Source: Nematostella vectensis (lineage: Eukaryota; Cnidaria; Anthozoa; Actiniaria; Edwardsiidae). From it: DNA of 64,000 nt. How positions within the stretch are numbered: position 1 is the first letter of the stretch; each line of letters opens with the position of its first letter. The stretch spans positions 6,881,459-6,945,458 of the forward strand of contig NC_064039.1 in NCBI RefSeq assembly GCF_932526225.1. Direction: 5' to 3'. Both the position numbers and the translations under genes were made by a program. This document shows, piece after piece, positions 1 to 12,046 of this stretch. The notes under the pieces are model-generated. The model saw only the letters and a program-made list of their open reading frames with translations. It did not search any database and had not been told where the DNA came from.

Positions 1-900
1 ACCTAGTAAAGTCAATCAAAACATTTACTGTATATATGTTAAGCTAAGCATTCGCTGTCCTAATTGCTTAATAAATTAAAGTTTTTCTCGCTCGGATATC
101 CCAATTCGCGAACTGTCTTCTTAAATATAGGAAAGGAAAGGAAATAAAAGGGAGATTTCGCCCTCGAGGAAAAAAACCGAACTATATTAGACTATTTTCG
201 ACAAAATTAACTGTTATTTGCTCTTTTTTCGCCACACGTCGGTTACATACAAAACAATGGGAATGACAGTAGAACAAACAGACTTTTGGGGCACCCACCT
301 TTAACGACGTAGGAGAAGAATCTATATCACACATGGAAGCGAGATGTAGTAATAATACAATCTTGTAAACTCTGCGTCTTGCATTTTAAGGGAATAGATC
401 AGTCGTTCGTGTACGCCAGTTGCCGCTACGCCGCCTCCGCAGCTGCAGCCATCTTCCGTAGATTCAGCTGTCCCGAGTAGAATGTTCTTCATTATAACAC
501 GCGGCCTACTTGTGAATGGACCACTTCCGATAAACATAAAACAACAAACCGGTGGAATCTTCCACGTGCGTGTAACACAGATAATCGATGAAAAACGAAA
601 GAAGTAAAACGAGAGTGTGTCATTTATCCAAACCTCGGCAAATTATACCGAAGCAATAATCTTGTTTGTACTAGCAATTGTATTTAAACAAGACGAGTCG
701 TCGCTGTCATCCTATTGACAAATCGCATAGCGTATGCATTGAGATCCACACAAATGCGTGTTTTCAGTAATGAGGGACCGCGTCCTACCACTTATAATTT
801 TGTATCAACGAGCATTGCAGACATATAGCATGCGGAGTATAAAGTTTGATGAGAACACATAGATACTGTACATGGCGACCACTAATAGCTTCTGCATACG
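1..900. other. gene-free left edge
   Basis: No exon could be supported here. The longest frame is a 71-codon minus-strand ORF (322-537) holding a short Cys/Gly-rich stretch; it has no recognised family and no splice context I could confirm. The right end runs into the minisatellite. Confidence 0.5.
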
Positions 901-2335
901 GCGACTACTCATAGCATTGAGCACAACACCTAGTGCGTACATGACGAGCACTGCGCACATGATCTAGTGTGTAGATGACGAGCACTGCGAACATCACCTA
1001 CTGTGTACATGACGAGCACTGCGCACATCACCTAGTGCGTACTTGGTGAGCACTGCACACATCACCTAGTGTGTACATAATGAGCACAGCGCACATTACC
1101 TTGTGTAATTGACGAGCACTGCGCAAATCACCTTGTGTGTACATGACGAGCACTACGCACATCACCTAGTGTGTATATGACGAGCACTGCGCACATCACC
1201 TAGTGTGTACATAACGAGCACTGCGCACATCACCTAGTGTGTAAATGACGAGCACTGCGCACATCACATAGTGTACATGACGAGCACTGCGCACATCACC
1301 TAGTGTGTACATGATGAGCACTGCGCACATCACCTAGTGTGTACATGATGAGCACTGCGCACATCACATAGTGTGTATATGACGAGCACTGCGCACATCA
1401 CCTAGTGTGTACATGACGAGCACTGCGCACATCACCTATTGTGTACATTTCGAACACAGCGCACTTCACCCAATGTGTACATGACGAGCACTGCGCACAT
1501 GACCTAGTGTGTACATGATGACCACTGCGCACATCACCTAGTGTGTATATGACGAGCACTGCGCACATCACCTAGTGTGTACATAACGAGCACTGCGCAC
1601 ATCACCTAGTGTGTATATGACGAGCACTGCGCACATCACCTAGTGTGTATATGACGAGCACTGCGCACATCACCTAGTTTGTAAATGACGAGCACTGCGC
1701 ACATCACCTAGTTTGTACATGACGAGCACTGCGCACATCACCTAGTGTGTACTTGTTTAGCACTGCGCATATTACCTAGTGTGTAATTGACGAGCACTGC
1801 GCGCATCACCTAGTTTGTACATGACGAGCACTGCGCACATCACCTAGTGTGTACATGACGAGCACTGCGCACATCACCTATTGTGTACATTTCGAACACA
1901 GCGCACTTCACCCAGTGTGTACATGACGAGCACTGCGCACATGACCTAGTGTGTACATAATGAGCACTGCGCACATCACCTAGTGTGTATATGACGAGCA
2001 CTGCGCACATCACCTAGTGTGTACATGACGAGCACTGCGCACATCACCTAGTGTGTATATGACGAGCACTGCGCACATCACTTAGTGCGTACTTGTTCAG
2101 CACTGCGCATTACCTAGTGTGTAATTGAGGAGAACTGCACACATCACCCAGTGTGTATATGACGAGCACTGCGCACATCACCGAGTGCGTACTTGTTGAG
2201 CACTGAGCACATCACCTAGTGTGTACTTGTTTAGCACTGCGCATATTACCTAGTGTGTAATTGAGGAGAACTGCACACATCACCTAGTGTGTACATGACG
2301 AGCACTGCGGACATCATCTAGTGTGTACATGACTC
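900..2335. repeat. 34-bp minisatellite array, about 42 copies
   Basis: A tandem array with a unit of about 34 bp; the core reads CATCACCTAGTGTGTACATG followed by ACGAGCACTGCGCA. Units differ by point changes and small indels. A distinctive variant pair (TTCGAACACAGCGCACTTC) appears near 1440 and again near 1882. The spacing is 442 bp, exactly 13 units, so the array contains a higher-order duplication. Units near 1745, 2090 and 2220 share a second variant (TACTTGTTTAGCACTGC type). The array stops about 120 bp before the GPCR stop codon, just beyond that gene's probable polyadenylation signal. No coding role is suggested. Confidence 0.95.
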
Positions 2336-2369
2336 ATTATTAGTAGAAGTGTTCGCTTTAAATCATTGC

Positions 2370-2375
2370 TTTATT
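2370..2375 (-). promoter_or_regulatory. polyadenylation signal of the GPCR gene
   Basis: The plus strand reads TTTATT, which is AATAAA on the minus strand, about 85 nt downstream of the GPCR stop codon. Position and sequence fit a cleavage signal; the assignment is inference. Confidence 0.55.
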
Positions 2376-2459
2376 TTTTAACAATACACCCCATATTTAT
2401 GCTTTTTATGCACATAGACAACGTGTTTTAGTTATTTTAATGTTATCTAAGACAGCTTC

Positions 2460-3551
2460 CTAACAAGCGTTTGTCAGCTTGCACTGTTTGTCACTTGTCA
2501 TTTGGTTACTCATGTAAGATGCACATCTTAATTCTGATATTTGCTGTTGTCCAGAGTTCCTCATAGCAAGTGCCATCTCATTACTAGAGACTCCATTACT
2601 CGCCTCACCTGAAACGCGTGCAATAAACTGATCCATAGCACGCCCCGTTGCGACAAGATTACAACATAAAATATGCTTAAACGCCACTCTAAAATCCTTG
2701 TTCAGTAATCCGTATATGGGAGGGTTAAGTAATGAGTTCCCGTAGTGTAACCATTTGACAACAAGAATGATTTCCGGCTTAATGTAAGGACACTCAATAC
2801 ACATACTGTAAATACCATTAATAAGTACAAACGGCGCCCAGCACAACGCAAACGCTCCTACGACCGCGGCTAGAGTCTTCGCAGCCTTGAGTTCCGTCAC
2901 GAAACTGTACCGCGACGCGCGCGTCTTCCGTGAGTTTGAAGTGTTGATTTGACGCGTCTGGCGTAACGCAACGCGGAACACAATAGAGTACGCGCTGATG
3001 ATTATTAACAAAGGAACCCAGAAGTACACGATGGAGGAAATGAAGTTAAAGATGCGGTACTGCCATAGGAGATAGCTCGCTACTGCCATGAGTACAGAGT
3101 ACACCCAGATACACGCGATAGTCGAGTTCACACGGACCGAGGTGATGTACTGATAATACATCAGAGGTTTGGTTATACATAGAAATCTATCAAGGCTGAT
3201 CGCTACGAGGTTCCCTATCGACGCGGTGCCGACTAGGATATCCATAGCAGTCCATACTCTGAATAGGACCGGGTTTTCAGCCCATATAGTACCAGTGAGT
3301 ATATACGCAAGCCACAGCGGCATGGAAAACAGAGCCACGCCCAGATCTGTACACGCCAGCGATACCACGAAGAAGTTAGTAGCGGTCCTTATTCGGGAGT
3401 AGGCGATGAATGACGCGATCACCAAGGCGTTGCCCGTGATAGTACCCAGTATTAGGAAGACGGTGAATATCGATGTCCCGATGCGGAAGGAGAGGCTATA
3501 CTGAGGTGATGTCAACACTGACGATGAGTTATCCATAATGTTATACCACAC
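2460..3551 (-). CDS. class A GPCR, amine-receptor-like, lacking the TM3-ECL2 disulphide
   Basis: A single-exon, 363-residue seven-helix receptor of the rhodopsin family. Family landmarks are all visible: N41 (1.50), D69 (2.50), D121-R122-F123 (a DRF version of DRY), P180 (5.50), CWAP with W238 and P240 (TM6), and NPPIY at 276-280 (TM7). Ligand-pocket residues match biogenic amine receptors: D104 at 3.32, S172/S173 at 5.42/5.43, W267 at 7.40 and Y270 at 7.43. The residue at 3.25 is Phe97 instead of the conserved Cys, and the second extracellular loop is very short with no Cys, so the usual disulphide is missing. Two Cys in extracellular loop 3 (251, 254) resemble MECA-type receptors (melanocortin, adenosine). 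The Cys pair at 296-297 may be palmitoylated. Met6 (3536) is an alternative start, followed directly by an Asn-Ser-Ser glycosylation site. The exact ligand is unknown. The lack of introns is common for cnidarian class A receptors. Confidence 0.92.
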   Translation of the reverse strand: MWYNIMDNSSSVLTSPQYSLSFRIGTSIFTVFLILGTITGNALVIASFIAYSRIRTATNFFVVSLACTDLGVALFSMPLWLAYILTGTIWAENPVLFRVWTAMDILVGTASIGNLVAISLDRFLCITKPLMYYQYITSVRVNSTIACIWVYSVLMAVASYLLWQYRIFNFISSIVYFWVPLLIIISAYSIVFRVALRQTRQINTSNSRKTRASRYSFVTELKAAKTLAAVVGAFALCWAPFVLINGIYSMCIECPYIKPEIILVVKWLHYGNSLLNPPIYGLLNKDFRVAFKHILCCNLVATGRAMDQFIARVSGEASNGVSSNEMALAMRNSGQQQISELRCASYMSNQMTSDKQCKLTNAC

Positions 3552-6500
3552 TTGTAGAACAACGATTAACGCTTTAGATGACAGCTATGGTTACTCACAA
3601 CACTTAAACGCCAAGTGCCTCGTAGAAAGAGTTTCTTTTCAAAATTTGAACTATAATAAGACGAATGATACCCTTGATGGGGACATTAAAAGCACTTTAT
3701 CGCCCTCGAACACTTGAACGCTCGCGTGTCTCCTTTTAAGAGTTGTTCAAAATCACTGTCCTGTTTTCAGCGTCTTTTGTAAACATTTAAACTTGTGGTA
3801 CTTTAGGCATTTCTTCTTTACAATACTCTCAGCGTTTTGTGCTGTTTTAGCGATTTGTTCTTGGTTGTTCTTTTGATGTCTTTGAAGTCTTCAGTGTATT
3901 GTTGACAGTCCTATTTAAACATATTGTGAGCTTCTCTATCATCCAATGTGTCGCCTTATAGTACCTGCCGGAGATATGATGACAGGTTAGAATTCATCCC
4001 TTTTATGACGCTACAAACAGTATTAGCAGCTAGCGATATAGAGGGTTAAACGTCCCAAAGGGTTTTCCTGATGAATTGATTAAGATCGATGCGGAGCTAA
4101 AAAGACAACATCTCTATGACACGCCTACATGTAGCTGCCCATGCCTTTTAGGGTCCCTTTGTAGCGTGGCTATTGTCTTATTATCTGGAAAAGTACTTCA
4201 AATACATTCTAGATTTACTTAATTATCGCCACCCGATCTAAACCGCCCGTAAGCCGTCAAGGCAAGGATTATGGATTATTACAACATCAAAGTTTTCACC
4301 TCAAAAAAAAAAATTTCAGAATACAAATGCGTCAATGCTCTTATCATTGCTAACCAATTTGAATATCCCCCGGGCAAACACTGGCTTCCATTCCATTAGC
4401 AGTGATGAAATTCTGTGCCTGAATCCCGGTAATCTTCGGTTTAAAAGTAAATTCCAACTTCCAGGATCTAGGAAGATCTTAGTTACTGTACACAAGCCAT
4501 GCGTTACTTAAAAATAGGAGACGGACTTTCAGACAATGGGGCGCGCAATTTGGCTTCGACCATGGTGTTGGGAGAACTAAAGAAACAATGTAAATATGGA
4601 CTAATATAGACTGATATTATATATACTTTATATAATATACACCAATACTGTAAAGATAAATCCTAAAATGACCTGTTAGGTAATATGCGCCTTCTATTTT
4701 GGGGAACGATTTCGATCCAGTTTTTCTTTTTTCCTCTTTTGACTGATTATTCTGTTCTTGATTTCATGTCATTCTTTTTGTCTCGGGTGTCAAGTCCATC
4801 TTGATTTTTATGGTTGAAGCTGAATATCACCCAAAAGATAACTCTGTCTATGGCTTGTAACAATGATATTTTTTTAACTTACATAGGAGATTTGAAGGAT
4901 TTGAAGGATGTAAATTTAGAGCCCCATTTTATACTGCAATTTTTCTAATTACGCTCATCTTGAATAATATTTTTTCTCAAGCACGCAAAACCAGTCAAAC
5001 ATATATGTTATTTTTCTCCAGAATTCTCGTGCGCATATAAAAATTGGATCATCTTATCGGTCGAACTGTAAAACAACAAACGGATCAACAAAGGTTTGTA
5101 ACTTACCAGCATAAAAAAATCATACGAGACAATAGCGAGCTTATTGACAACGTCTAATTCGCCCCAGTGTGCTCACAACAAAAACACCATCAAATAAGCG
5201 TCACGTCTACCGAACACTATGCCTGGAATGCTTAGCAATGGTAGCAATATAATGATATTATATTGAATTGTAAAGCTAAATAAATTTGAATGTGTTCAGG
5301 TATATCCAAGGGATTTTAAACAATTTCAAATATCCATTAAGAGCACTCATTTTTACATATATTATCCATTTTCCACTCATCAAAAAGGGAAAATAATTTT
5401 GATTGTCAAATCATTATAATATTTGTATGAATTGCGGTTCCCTTTTTCTTACCTAAAGAATCCCCTCCAGGTTGAGGCGAAAAACTCTTCTACGAGTAGT
5501 TGTGTCAATTAACGCAAATTTTAAAATCCAGGCACTATCTATCTAACCGAAAAGCTGTTATGTATACTGCAACGCCGGCCTATTAGTTTTTACTCTTTAA
5601 TCTACTCATGAAATGGGCAAACAATCAATTCTAAATGCAATTACAGATGATTTTGCTTTTCCGCCTTTTCGAGGAAGCGAAATGGACATGCGATATTATC
5701 TTTTGTAGCAAAAATATGTATACCCTAAAATATCCTTGTGTGTAATGATAAAATCTTCTGAAAAATAATATAAATTACTCTCAAAATCAGAATTTATAAT
5801 ATTTGGAAATGCATTCCTACATACTAAAGGCATCGGTTGTATTCTTTAATGCGTGCATGAGACATGAATGTCTTGTTCATCTCTTAGATTGAGCTTGTGA
5901 TTTTGTCAGCCATGGGAAACACCTGTGCACGGGCCCCTCAGCAATTTACCCAGCTAGCCAAAATTTAATGGCCTTGAAATGAGATCATTCATCATTGAAT
6001 ATTTTATATTTCTCTTAGGAACGAAACATTTTGATGCACGCCACAAACATCTTAAGTATCTCAAAATTACCTCCAAGCAGTCACCCTTTCGAACCCTTGC
6101 TACCTGCAAAAGTGGCGGTTCCATGGGGATAGTAATTTTAAACTCAGGTAATGTGATTGATGAAGTGGTAGTATTAAATATTAGCTTATTTTTACAGTAC
6201 TCAAATTCGGTAAACTATATCATGTAAGACAAGGAATCAACCTAGAAACAAATCTATCTCAAATCAGATTTATATCGGAAAAATAAAATTTGACTAAAAA
6301 TGCCTCAAATGAAACACTGGAAGGCCTGGAAGGCTATCGACTTGAATATGACAACATGTTACAGGTACTTACAGTTATTTTTAGAAAACGTTGGTTCTTG
6401 GCAAATGTATATTATACTATAACGTTTACAGTTCTTCGTTTTGTTAGTTTGTTCGAGGGCCGTTATAGGGAGATATTCTGTTCGTTTGTTTGTTTGTGGG

Positions 6501-7910
6501 CTACATATAGATAGGGTTGGCCTTTTTATTGCGTAAACATTGTCCAATAGGTAACGATCCTTACAAAAAAAATCTATTTTATCTGTTACATCTTATTTGC
6601 CTGTCTTTGTATCAGTCAATCGAACTCTGCAACTGACAAATACTGTTCGGTAGGAGAAAAAAGATTTGATAATCTGATAAGGTACCTCGGGGTGATAATG
6701 TATCATCCTCACGTTCTTCTTTTAATTTCTTTATCGAAAGATTTCTACCGCTGGAAAAGCATCGGCTCATACACAAATCTCAGAAGCTCGAAACTCCAAA
6801 GGGATTGGAAAACCTCGCGCCTTCAGGATAATAGAAAAGCACGGCCAGGCCAAAGAAAAAACACTTTATGTGATCAACATAAAGAATAACAAAAAATGAC
6901 AATATCTGAGGGCAATAAATAGAAGTGAGACGGTTTCTCCTAAGATCCATGATTATCAAAAATCTGTATCACGCCTATAAGCATTTGTGTGTTTTGCGTT
7001 ATTAATAACACTGGTCACGACTCACGTATACGATGGAAACAATTCCGGTCAAAGATTATTATTGTCTTTTTCCCAATTTACGATGGTAAAAAAAAAATCA
7101 ATCACACGATCACAAGAATATCTCACACCAGCTATAAAACCTTCTCTACACCTACACCATTCAAACAAAAGAACAAACAAAACAGCACACGATACCAACA
7201 GTAGAACTTTACCAGGCTCAAGTCGTGGCTCGTGCCCAGTCTTCCTCGACCTTCTTGCTTAGCCTCCCTTCCACAGGAGTCCCGCATATGAAGAAACCGT
7301 TGTCGTTTTAGGGGTCTGGTACCGAGGAATTTTAGTTTCTTTTCAGAGACTTTCTCCAGTGAGTAAAGATGGTCACAGTCACTGTTCTCTGGTCACTGTT
7401 CACTGTGTCTCTTTTGATTACAAGACATGAAATTTACGAAGCACCTGCGGTACAATGACCTTAAAAATAACAAGAATAATTCATTTCATCCAAATAATGA
7501 ACATATTAGTTTCCTTATATGGAAGTGACCGCTAAATTTTCTTGATATGAAACTCCGAAAATAGTAATTTCCGTTTAACCCACTGGAGAGCGGCTGGGAG
7601 GCTATACGAGCTTTAACTTATGCCTACTCTTTATTTTGTTTTTTAGACACATAAGCCAAGTGCTATTCTGGAATTAGCTATACTTAATCCCTTGATATAA
7701 TATAAAGTGCGCTGATCATGAAAAATGCAGTAGTTTAGGGGGACTTTTCAAATAGACGTACCAAACGTCTAGTATTATTATCATCATCATTACTATTATA
7801 ATTAACAAAAACTGAAAATCAAATAAGTCCTGCTACATAATAAGGCCAAGAAAAAACACCTTCTACCTACGCACCTGTCTACAGCACCTGTCTACAGCTT
7901 TTGTTATATA
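3552..7910. other. intergenic region without supported genes
   Basis: About 4.3 kb of AT-rich DNA upstream of the GPCR. It contains only short chance ORFs (for example 5979-6227 and 6290-6514) with low-complexity or hydrophobic translations and no convincing splice-linked exons. An AT-rich tract near 4600-4650 (repeated TATAATAT-like runs) is the only local structure I noticed. GPCR promoter elements presumably lie just above 3551, but none was recognised. Confidence 0.5.
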
Positions 7911-8385
7911 ATAGGGGACTTGCGCTAAGATATCACGTGACTGTTTGGGTGGCAAACTAGCGCGCGCTAGGCTTTTAGCGGCAAAATAGCAGCAACAAAA
8001 AGCAACTTATTCAGCGCTTACAAGAAAAAGCAAGAATTCTTTTTTCTTCAAGGGTTTAGTTTTATTTAAAGATTTTATTAATTTTTCTTGTCGTTCTCTG
8101 GTGTGACGGGCGCAGTCATTTCTGATTGTTTTTATTGTTTTGTTTTGAATTTGGCACCCAAAAAGGTCACGTGATCTCTTAGTCGTTCTCTGGTGTGACG
8201 GGCGCAGTCATTTCTGACGTTTTTTTATTGATTTGTTTTGAATTTGCCACCCAGAAAGGTCACGTGATCTCTTAGTCGTTCTCTGGTGTGACGGGCGCAG
8301 ACATTTCTGACGTTTTTTTTTTATTGATTTGTTTTGAATTTGCCACCCAGAAAGGTCACGTGACCTCTTAGCGCAAGTCCTCTAT
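7911..8385. mobile_element. MITE with CTTGCGCTAAGA terminal inverted repeats, copy 1
   Basis: The left end GGGGACTTGCGCTAAGA is matched by the reverse complement of the right end (TCTTAGCGCAAGTCCTCT), with TA at both borders, which suggests a TA target site as in Tc1/mariner-type MITEs. The interior shares GGGTGGCAAACTAGCGCGCG with the copy at 10325-10590. No transposase is present, so it is non-autonomous. Part of the right half (8091-8372) is a three-fold tandem repeat of about 93 bp, each copy ending in the subterminal TCACGTGATCTCTTAG motif. Confidence 0.85.
8091..8372. repeat. 93-bp tandem triplication inside the MITE
   Basis: Three consecutive copies begin TCGTTCTCTGGTGTGACGGG and end with TCACGTGA(T/C)CTCTTAG. 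The second MITE copy at 10325 has only one such unit, so the amplification is specific to this insertion. Confidence 0.9.
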
Positions 8386-10324
8386 TCAAATCACTATTTT
8401 TGAAAGAGATTGTGATATTGTCTTCATGTCCAATGTTATTCCAAAACCTGGTGGTGGAAAGCAACATGGTCTGCATACTTACAAGGGCGAAGGAAACAAT
8501 TGAAACACACTCCAGCTGGTTCGACCTGAACTCTTCTTGCCGTTCTATTTTTCTGTCCGCTTTGGGTTGCGTATCTGCGTTTTTATGTCGGTTTTACTAA
8601 CGGCCTTATGTCATCACATCTAAGTGCATATTTATAACTTTCCCTAGTTTTAACAAATACACCCTAGATCACGTCTCGTCATCACGTGGCTCATATCAAA
8701 GAGGGCGTACCAGTCATTGCTAAAAACGTCAAAGGACGTTTAGCGGCAAGTACTTGCCAGTGGCATTTTTAAAATCATGACATCCAATGTCAATAAACCA
8801 AAGCTATTATTTCTCAATAAATGAGTCTTATGATTCAAGGCCTAATCCTGGTAGTTTGTGCTTAGTCGTACCTCGTAAAATGCTTAGCAATGAAGGACTG
8901 AACCGTAAAACCTCTCGCCGTTGGCAGAGTATTTGTGACTCTGCATAATGTAGCGGATGGTCTTCGCCTGCTGGCAATTTACGTCTTAGTAAACTAAGTG
9001 AGATAATTAGTCACGAATAGTAATGAACCATGCATGATTTCTACCTTTTTAACTTAATCTTCCAAAATCATTTAGTATGTGACTTTCAACTGGCATGTAA
9101 TATTATCAGAAGTTAAAATGAACAAATTTGCAGATGTGACGTTAGATGAGCTGCCAGCCCCAAGTAAAGACCTTGCCTCGAGGTGAAATGTGTGATTCAT
9201 GTATTTTCATAAATTTCCCGGTTTTAGATAAAATGGGTATGAGGTAGAGCATATTGTAAATACGTCAAAGACATTAATGTCAGACAAAAGCTTGCAAACA
9301 AAATGCTCATCTGCAATTTTTACATGAACGTTATACTCATCATGGCGCATCAATCTGCACCAGGTTTAACCTGTTCATGATAAACTACCGTATAGTAGAC
9401 ACGCACAAACATAAATACAGGGTGTGTAGCAGCAAGCAAGCATGGTTTGCCTGGATTTTGACTTGAATAAAGTTGCCAAGGGACCGACTTTAAGTCATTT
9501 TGACTCGGTAAACTCGAACTCCCCGATATATGCCTTGTTTGATGATTGGGAATGGCTTTTAAAGTAATTCTATGTCATGGTATAATCACAAAGGGACACA
9601 GAAAACCAGGAAAGAGAAAAAGGGACATCCTAGCTCTTTATTTTTCTTTTTCAGTCGAGCCACAGTTTGTTTGACGTCCAAATATACGATTACCCTAATG
9701 TGTCAAAGACCAGCATAGTACCCATTTATTATATGTTTTACGAAAAATTAAAAAGAAAGATCTGTGGAGATTGCTAATGTCATTTTTCACGGACATTTTG
9801 GGGTTGATTCTCCTCTTCAAGAGAAAATTATGCGCGCATTTTTTGCACTCGCTCCATTTTTCGCGCGCGGTTGAGCTCTTTGCTTAGTCAAACGTTGAAA
9901 CCCACAGATACGCTTGCTACCCAACGTTTGCCGATTTCGCAATCCTCATACTTTTTTATAATATTCATCTTTTAATCCATACACAATGTATTAGCCCGAT
10001 ACATTTGGTTAATATCTTCTTCCCATGAATGTATGTTATCATTCGATTATATCCCTTTTATTCCAAAAGTAGCGAGAAAGTGCGTGAATGAGCTACTTAA
10101 ATCAGTACTGGACTTATCTTGTACACGACAAAAGCAAATGAGTCCATTTCGCGGAAGCCTGCGGGCAACATGATCTTGGGTTTTATTGACGCTTCGCGTA
10201 CCGAGGTTGATACTTGCATTAGTAGGTATGGCAGAGGACGTAGGGTAATTGCGGAAACACGCTTGATCTAATCACGGTTTTACAAGACAACAACATGCGT
10301 TGATGCGCTCACCAATCTCAGCAA
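8386..10324. other. intergenic region without supported genes
   Basis: No exon, RNA gene or complete mobile element could be supported. The ORF at 8400-8600 (66 codons) begins at the edge of the MITE and resembles nothing I recognise. Confidence 0.45.
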
Positions 10325-10590
10325 TAGTAGACTTGCGCTAAGAGATCATGTGACTGTTTGGGTGGCAAACTAGCGCGCGCTCAGCCTTTTAGCGGCAAAA
10401 TAACAGCAACAAAAAGCAGCTTATTCAGCGCTTACAAAAAAGCCAGAAATTCCTTTTTTCAGAAAAGCCTTTATTTTTTCGTCGTTCTTTGGTGTGACGG
10501 GCGCATCAATTTCTGATTTTTTTGTTTGATTATTTTGTTTTGAATTTGCCACCCAGAAATGTCACGTGATCTCTTGGCGCAAGTTCCCTA
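10325..10590. mobile_element. MITE with CTTGCGCTAAGA terminal inverted repeats, copy 2
   Basis: Same family as 7911-8385. The ends read TAGTAGACTTGCGCTAAGAG and, inverted, CTCTTGGCGCAAGTTCCCTA. The copy is 266 bp and carries a single internal TCGTTCT(C/T)TGGTGTGACGGG unit, so it is probably closer to the ancestral structure than copy 1. Confidence 0.85.
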
Positions 10591-10828
10591 CCGTGTTTAA
10601 GCAAGAGACCATGTCTCTTGGTTTAAGCTAGTGTTGTAGGTCTTGGCGTGGTGGCTGTGGTTAAATCCGAACCTCTGCTTAGGGAAGCAAGCGGTATCGC
10701 CGATATCGTCGTATTTTTACTTTGTAGGAGTCTAATACGCTTAAAATTATGAAAATAGCTCCCCACCATTTAAAACACCAAGTTCACAGAACTTTGATAC
10801 GCCAAGATTGACAACACTAATCAGGCTT

Positions 10829-10958
10829 GGTGCCGTAACAGGCCACGTAAGATTAAGGGGGGGGGGGGATACAGAAACATTTCCTTATAACTTTTGAAAA
10901 TATTGTGTGGGGGGGGGGGGGGGGGGGGGGGGACAGTGCCTTATCCCCTGCTACGACA
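10829..10958. mobile_element. G-rich MITE of the CAGGGCCGTAG family, degenerate copy
   Basis: It shares the internal GATACAGAAACATTTCC and TTATAACTTTTGAAAATATTG segments and long poly-G runs with the better copies at 17107 and 30123. The ends are eroded (TGCCGTAACAGG on the left, CCTGCTACGACAAT on the right). No coding capacity. Confidence 0.6.
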
Positions 10959-11551
10959 ATGAGTTGTCATGTAACCGCAACCAGAGCCAAGAATGAGTGG
11001 ACATGTCCAAGGGGCAGCCTACTTAAAGGCGCTGGAGTTTTTATTCGGCGACTAAATCTGGAGTTTTCTATCATGGCAGAGAAATGGACTCGAAGAGCCT
11101 CCCTCACCAAGTGACCCACTTGGCGCGGGTGTGATTTAGAATTCTGATGGACCAAAAAGCCAGGTAGATCCAGAAATACCTCCACTATGAAGTTCATCAA
11201 GAAAACAACGACAGATTCCATTAGATGACCCGTATACTGAGGTTGAGTTGCTGAATTAAGAAAAGATACAACGTTTGGAGCCTGCGGTTTCACACGACTT
11301 ACTTCAATAGTTATAATGCCATAGTCTGCTTGGTAGACTAAAAAAGTGTATCGTTATTTATCGTAAGGTGAAACACATCCTTGAGTCATAATTTTGATCA
11401 TCAAAGTATAGCTTTGCTTTTCAAGCAGACAAAGGAAGACCGAAGATCACATTTCGCAAGTTATAAGGTCTTTACCTGTGATATGTGTTATTGCTACTGA
11501 GCCATTGCATAGCGTCTGTGTGTGGAATCATCTTGTTAATGATTTTGGAAC
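10959..11551. other. intergenic, no supported gene
   Basis: A 108-codon minus-strand ORF (10967-11293) is present, but it has no recognised motif and no splice context. I see nothing else that can be called. Confidence 0.4.
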
Positions 11552-12046
11552 ATTGCGCGAAAAAGAGGGCGACCGACAGGAGCAAAAATGATCATAAATA
11601 AAGTAGAAATGTCGCCCAAATTGGGCAATTTCAGACAAATCAAGAGTCTTCAATCTGCAATATCTCAAGAACGGATTATCTGCCAAAAATACTAAAGCTT
11701 ATTTTGTTTTAGATTACACTAGGGACGTCTATGCAAAAAAATCAAGTGAATATAAGCTAACACGACCTTACAATATGAACTTTGCCATTTGTTTGCTCCT
11801 GGGCGATCGCAAAAAGATGCGCACGTTATATTTTTCGCGCGTTCTAACTCACTGAAACGCTTGCGCTTGCGACGCAGGCGTAATTGCGAAAGGGCAAGTT
11901 AGATGGAATCCACACTTTTAGGCGTATCTAACGCTCTTACCTCTTGTGTAAAACGTTTTTACTGTGGTATGGAGTGCCTACGATGTCTAGGAACACTACA
12001 TCTTGCGACATGAAAATAGCCCCTCTTGTACCTTCAGAGAGAAATA
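11552..12046. repeat. 490-bp direct repeat, copy A
   Basis: Nearly identical to 13665-14156 in the same orientation. Both copies run from ATTGCGCGAAAAAG(A/G)GGG through GGCGATCGCAAAAAGATGCG to CCTCTTGTACCTTCAGAGA. Small differences are seen, including an extra run of bases near 11630 in this copy. Short ORFs inside are conserved only because the DNA is duplicated. It is either a recent segmental duplication or two insertions of an unclassified element. Confidence 0.9.

Noticed and set aside
10967-11293. 108-codon minus-strand ORF
   Set aside because: No motif or homologue recognised and lies next to a MITE.
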